A stretch of 64,000 nucleotides of DNA, taken from Euonymus europaeus (lineage: Eukaryota > Streptophyta > Magnoliopsida > Celastrales > Celastraceae). A program made the position numbers and the translations under genes. This document shows positions 60,936-64,000 of the stretch, piece after piece. The stretch covers positions 12,341,001 through 12,405,000 of the forward strand of contig OY756966.1 of the NCBI GenBank assembly GCA_963580455.1. Direction: 5' to 3'. Position 1 is the stretch's first letter. Each line of letters opens with the position of its first letter. The notes under the pieces are model-generated. The model was not told where the DNA came from. It worked only from the letters and a program-made list of their open reading frames with translations, and made no database searches.

Positions 60936-63317
60936 TTGATAGATGATCAGAATAATCAAATCTTGAAGCCCTCACCAGCCGAACAACTCATTGCTATTCC
61001 TGTCAAGCATGCGACGGAGAAGAGATTGTATTACGGTTCTGAGCTTAGTAAAGATTTAAGCGAAAGCTTGACGAATCTACTTTTGGAAAACATCACCACA
61101 TTTGCATGGAGTGCACATGAGATGCCGGGTATTAGCGCTGATGTTATCACTCACCATCTGAGTATCAAATCTGGTAGCCGACCAGTAAAGCAAAAAAAGA
61201 GGAATTTTGCACAAGACAGGCAAGAAGCCATCAAAACAGAGGTTAACAAGCTCTTGGATGCTGACTTCATCCGAGAAGTACAATATCCAGAATGGCTTTC
61301 TAATGTTGTTATGGTAGCCAAACAGAATGGTAAATGGTGCATGTGTGTAGACTTCACTCACCTAAACAAGGCCTGTCCGAAGGATAGCTATCCGCTGCCG
61401 AAAATCGACCAACTGGTAGACGCAACCTCTGGAAAGGGTCTCCTCAGTTTCCTTGATGCCTACTCAGGATACCATCAGATTCAAATGCATCAAGCTGACG
61501 AGGAACACACCTCGTTTGTTACCCCTGAGGGTACGTACTGCTACCAAGTTATGCCTTTTGGGTTGAAGAATGCAGGAGCCACCTATGAACGACTAGTCAA
61601 AAAAATGTTCTCCCCAATGCTCGGAAAGACAGTTGAAGCGTACGTCGATGATATAGTTGTTAAAATCAAGAAGCCCGAGGAGCACTTGGGCGACTTGCAG
61701 GATGTATTTAATGTTTTGAACAATTTTGGAATGAAGCCTAATCCCGAGAAATGTGCGTTTGGTGTTTCATTGGGCAAATTCCTCGGATTCCTCATCTCCA
61801 AACGAGGAATTGAGGTGAACCCTGAAAAGGTGTTAGCGATAATTAATATGCAAGCCCCGAGGAGCAAGAAGGAGGTTCAACAACTCACCGGGCGAACTGC
61901 AGCACTAAGCCGTTTTCTCACCAGATCAGGGGATCGGTGCAAACACTTCTTTAACGCACTCAAGCAAACAACCGATTTTCATTGGAATGAACACTGTCAA
62001 GAAGCTTTCGAGGAGCTCAAGTCTTATCTGAGCCAACCACCTCTACTCACTGCTCCAAAAGAAAGAGAACCGTTATCCCTTTACTTAGCTACTACTGAGC
62101 ATGCAGTGAGTGCTGTGCTCATAAGCGAGGGAGAGGATAAAGTTCAGAGGCCAATATACTACACTAGTAAGGTCCTCACTGCAATCGAGAAGAGATACAC
62201 CAAGGCCGAGAGAATGGCCTTGGCATTGGTGACCATGGCCGAGAGAATGGCCTTGGCAGTGTTGACCGATCAGCCGCTCAAGAGCATTTTACAGAATCCA
62301 GACATATCGGGAAGACTTATTAAGTGGTCAATCAAACTTAGTGAGTTTGATATCTACTTTGAACCGAGAAGAGCAATCAAAGCTCAAGTCCTCGCGGATT
62401 TCATTATTGAATGCCAACGTCCGTTAGAGGAAGAAGCGCCTCAGGAGCAATGGGAACTTTTCGTCGATGGATCTTCGAACAAGGACGGCAGCGGAGCAGG
62501 GATTCTGCTTCTCGGACCTGAGGGCATGACTACTAAGTATGCCCTCCGTTTTCTATTCAAAGCCTTTAATAACGAGGCTGAATATGAAGCATTGCTAGCT
62601 GGATTAAAACTGGCCATCGAGCTAGGGGTTCGTAATTTGCTGATTCACAGCGATTCACAGCTCGTCACCGAGCAGGTCCGTGGAGAGTATGAGGCGAGAG
62701 GCTCCAATATGATCAAATATCTGGCAAAAGCTAAGGAGCTGATGAGTGAGATCCTGAATGTTGAAATACTGAGAGTGCCTCGAGAAGAAAATCAGCAAGC
62801 CGACGTATTAGCCCGACTTGCGTCAACATCCAAGAAAGATCAGGCTTCCTCAGTGCGGATAGAAATGCTTCCTAAACCGAGCATCTTTGTTAAGGCAATT
62901 GCGGAGATCATTACTAAACGATCTTGGATGGATCCAATACGAGCCTTCCTCACTAAGGGACGATTGCCAGAAGACAGGAACGAGGTTAAAAGTCTTCGAG
63001 CAAGGGCAGCGAGGTATTCAATCATTCAAGGAACTCTTTACCGACGATCTTACACACTCCCTTACCTTAAGTGCCTTGCTCCACGAGAGTCTGATTACAC
63101 TCTCCGAGAAGTTCATGGAGGAATATGCGGCAGCCACTCCGGTGCAAGGACCTTAGCTAATAAGGTCTTGCGCTGCGAGTATTACTGGCCGACCATGAAC
63201 AAGGATGCGAAAGAGTTGGTGAGGAAGTGTGATAAGTTCCAAAGACATGCAAACGTATTGCATCACCCCCCATCGGAGATTACAGTGATGGAGAACCCTT
63301 GTCCGTTTGCACAATAG
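60936..63317 (+). pseudogene. pol: Tat element pol: RT, RNase H, archaeal-type RNase H, integrase N-terminus
   Basis: The pol frame is offset by one base from gag and has no convincing ATG at its start. Homology reads back to about 60915, so it was once fused to gag. RT carries VMPFGLKNAGATY and the catalytic YVDD (61641-61652). The RT-linked RNase H follows (about 62080-62420). It holds a 33-bp tandem duplication at 62204-62269, and the segment normally between ALALV and LTDQPL is missing. The second, archaeal-type RNase H (about 62455-62830) has the full acidic set: FVDGSS, NEAEYEAL, HSDSQ and QADVLA. The integrase zinc domain has HGGICGSH but the last cysteine of the CxxC pair reads Phe (CDKF). 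The frame stops at TAG 63315-63317, where Trp is expected. Confidence 0.88.
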
Positions 63318-64000
63318 GGGCTGGATCTGTTAGGACCTTTTCCTCAGGCAACAGCTCAAAGGAAGTTTCTCATAGTAGCAGTGGATTACTTCACGAAGTG
63401 GGTTGAAGCCGAGCCTCTGGCCACGATCACTGACCACAAGGTGAAAGACTTCATTTGGAAAACCATCATATGCAAATACGGTGTTCCTCGGATCCTCATT
63501 ACTGATAATGGCCGATAGTTTGTGAGTGCCAATATACGACAGTTTTGTGAAGAATACGGCATCAACCTCAGGGTTACTGCCGTGGCTCACCCTCATGCTA
63601 ATGGACAAGTAGAAGTCATCAACCGAATCATACTACAAGGAATCAAGGCTCGTCTGGACCAAGCCAAGGGACTTTGGACTGAACAGCTCCATAGCGTCCT
63701 CTGGTCTTACCGGACTACGCTTAGGGCATCAACAGAAGAGACACCTTTCTCCTTAGTATTCGGATCAGAGGCTGTTATCCCGGTTGAAATTGGAATTCCC
63801 ACTCCTCGTATAATTGAATTTGAAGAGTCGGGTAACAATGACTTATTGCTCAACAATCTTGATTTCTTGGAAGAAGCTCGAGAGACTGCTCGGATCAGGA
63901 TTGTTGTTTACAAACAAAGAATGGCCCGATATTACAACAAAAGGGTTCGAACATGGAAGTTTTCAGAAGGAGACTGGGTTCTAAGGAAAGCTACTTCAGC
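63318..64000 (+). pseudogene. pol: Tat element integrase catalytic core, after the stop, cut by the window end
   Basis: This continues in the pol frame. The catalytic core shows Asp in VDYFTKWVEA, Asp in ITDNGR and Glu in GQVEVINR. A second in-frame TAG at 63516-63518 follows DNGR, where Gln is usual. Downstream are the SYRTTLRAST and FSLVFGSEAVIPVEI segments of Tat integrases. The window ends within the C-terminal domain. Two stops inside the core mean no full integrase from this copy. Confidence 0.87.

Larger units (their letters stand above)
57519..64000 (+). mobile_element. Tat-lineage Ty3/gypsy retrotransposon, 5' part, cut by the window end
   Basis: The element comprises a 5' LTR (57519-58834), primer binding site, gag-protease ORF, and pol with RT, RNase H, a second archaeal-type RNase H, and integrase. 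The dual RNase H and the DNGS.AD protease motif are marks of the plant Tat lineage. The insertion point is the satellite at gtataagctt. The target duplication would be agctt (57514-57518), with the partner beyond the window. A frame change between gag and pol and two stop codons in integrase show that this copy is defective. Confidence 0.92.

Noticed and set aside
1..64000. tRNA, rRNA or telomere repeats
   Set aside because: No cloverleaf, rRNA segment or TTTAGGG array was seen on either strand. The GGGTTCG runs in the MITE are not telomeric.

Overview
The window reads as pericentromeric or centromeric heterochromatin of a flowering plant, probably a eudicot. It contains no recognisable host gene. 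It consists of a long tandem satellite with a monomer of about 159 bp, broken up by Ty3/gypsy LTR retrotransposons, one probable solo LTR and one hAT-type MITE. Species cannot be named from the sequence. Many open frames of 60-94 codons on both strands inside the satellite are by-products of the repeat (159 is divisible by three) and are not annotated as genes.

Layout. 1-3811: 3' part of a chromovirus-type Ty3/gypsy element (RT, RNase H, integrase, chromodomain, 3' LTR) with one nonsense codon and one frameshift. 3812-8236: diverged satellite array in minus orientation. 8237 to about 11.9 kb: 5'-truncated LTR element on the minus strand, with a 3' LTR, polypurine tract and one unusual ORF. 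About 11.99-17.02 kb: a second, related 5'-truncated element on the plus strand, with a homologous but strongly diverged ORF and a 3' LTR that has taken in a 648-bp hAT MITE flanked by a perfect 8-bp target duplication. 17022-57518: the main satellite array in plus orientation, split at 19318-20879 by a probable 1.56-kb solo LTR. 57519-64000: 5' LTR, primer binding site, gag-protease and pol of a Tat-lineage Ty3/gypsy element with a second, archaeal-type RNase H. It is cut by the window end.

The main array has higher-order structure. There are dimers (319 bp), a 17-monomer unit of about 2707 bp (two copies plus part of a third), and four tandem copies of a 2429-bp unit made of 15 monomers plus a 40-bp remnant, with a displaced partial fifth copy. 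Most main-array monomers carry a 9-11 bp inverted repeat with a short loop. The repeat is degraded in the left array.

The satellite changes polarity across the 8.2-17.0 kb retroelement complex, whose two halves are themselves head to head. The 10-20 kb organisation is therefore a quasi-palindrome: satellite(-), element(-), element(+), satellite(+). No gene set here works as a pathway. The coding material is retrotransposon machinery, mostly broken, and the interest lies in array evolution, the inversion, and the paired ORFs in the env position.
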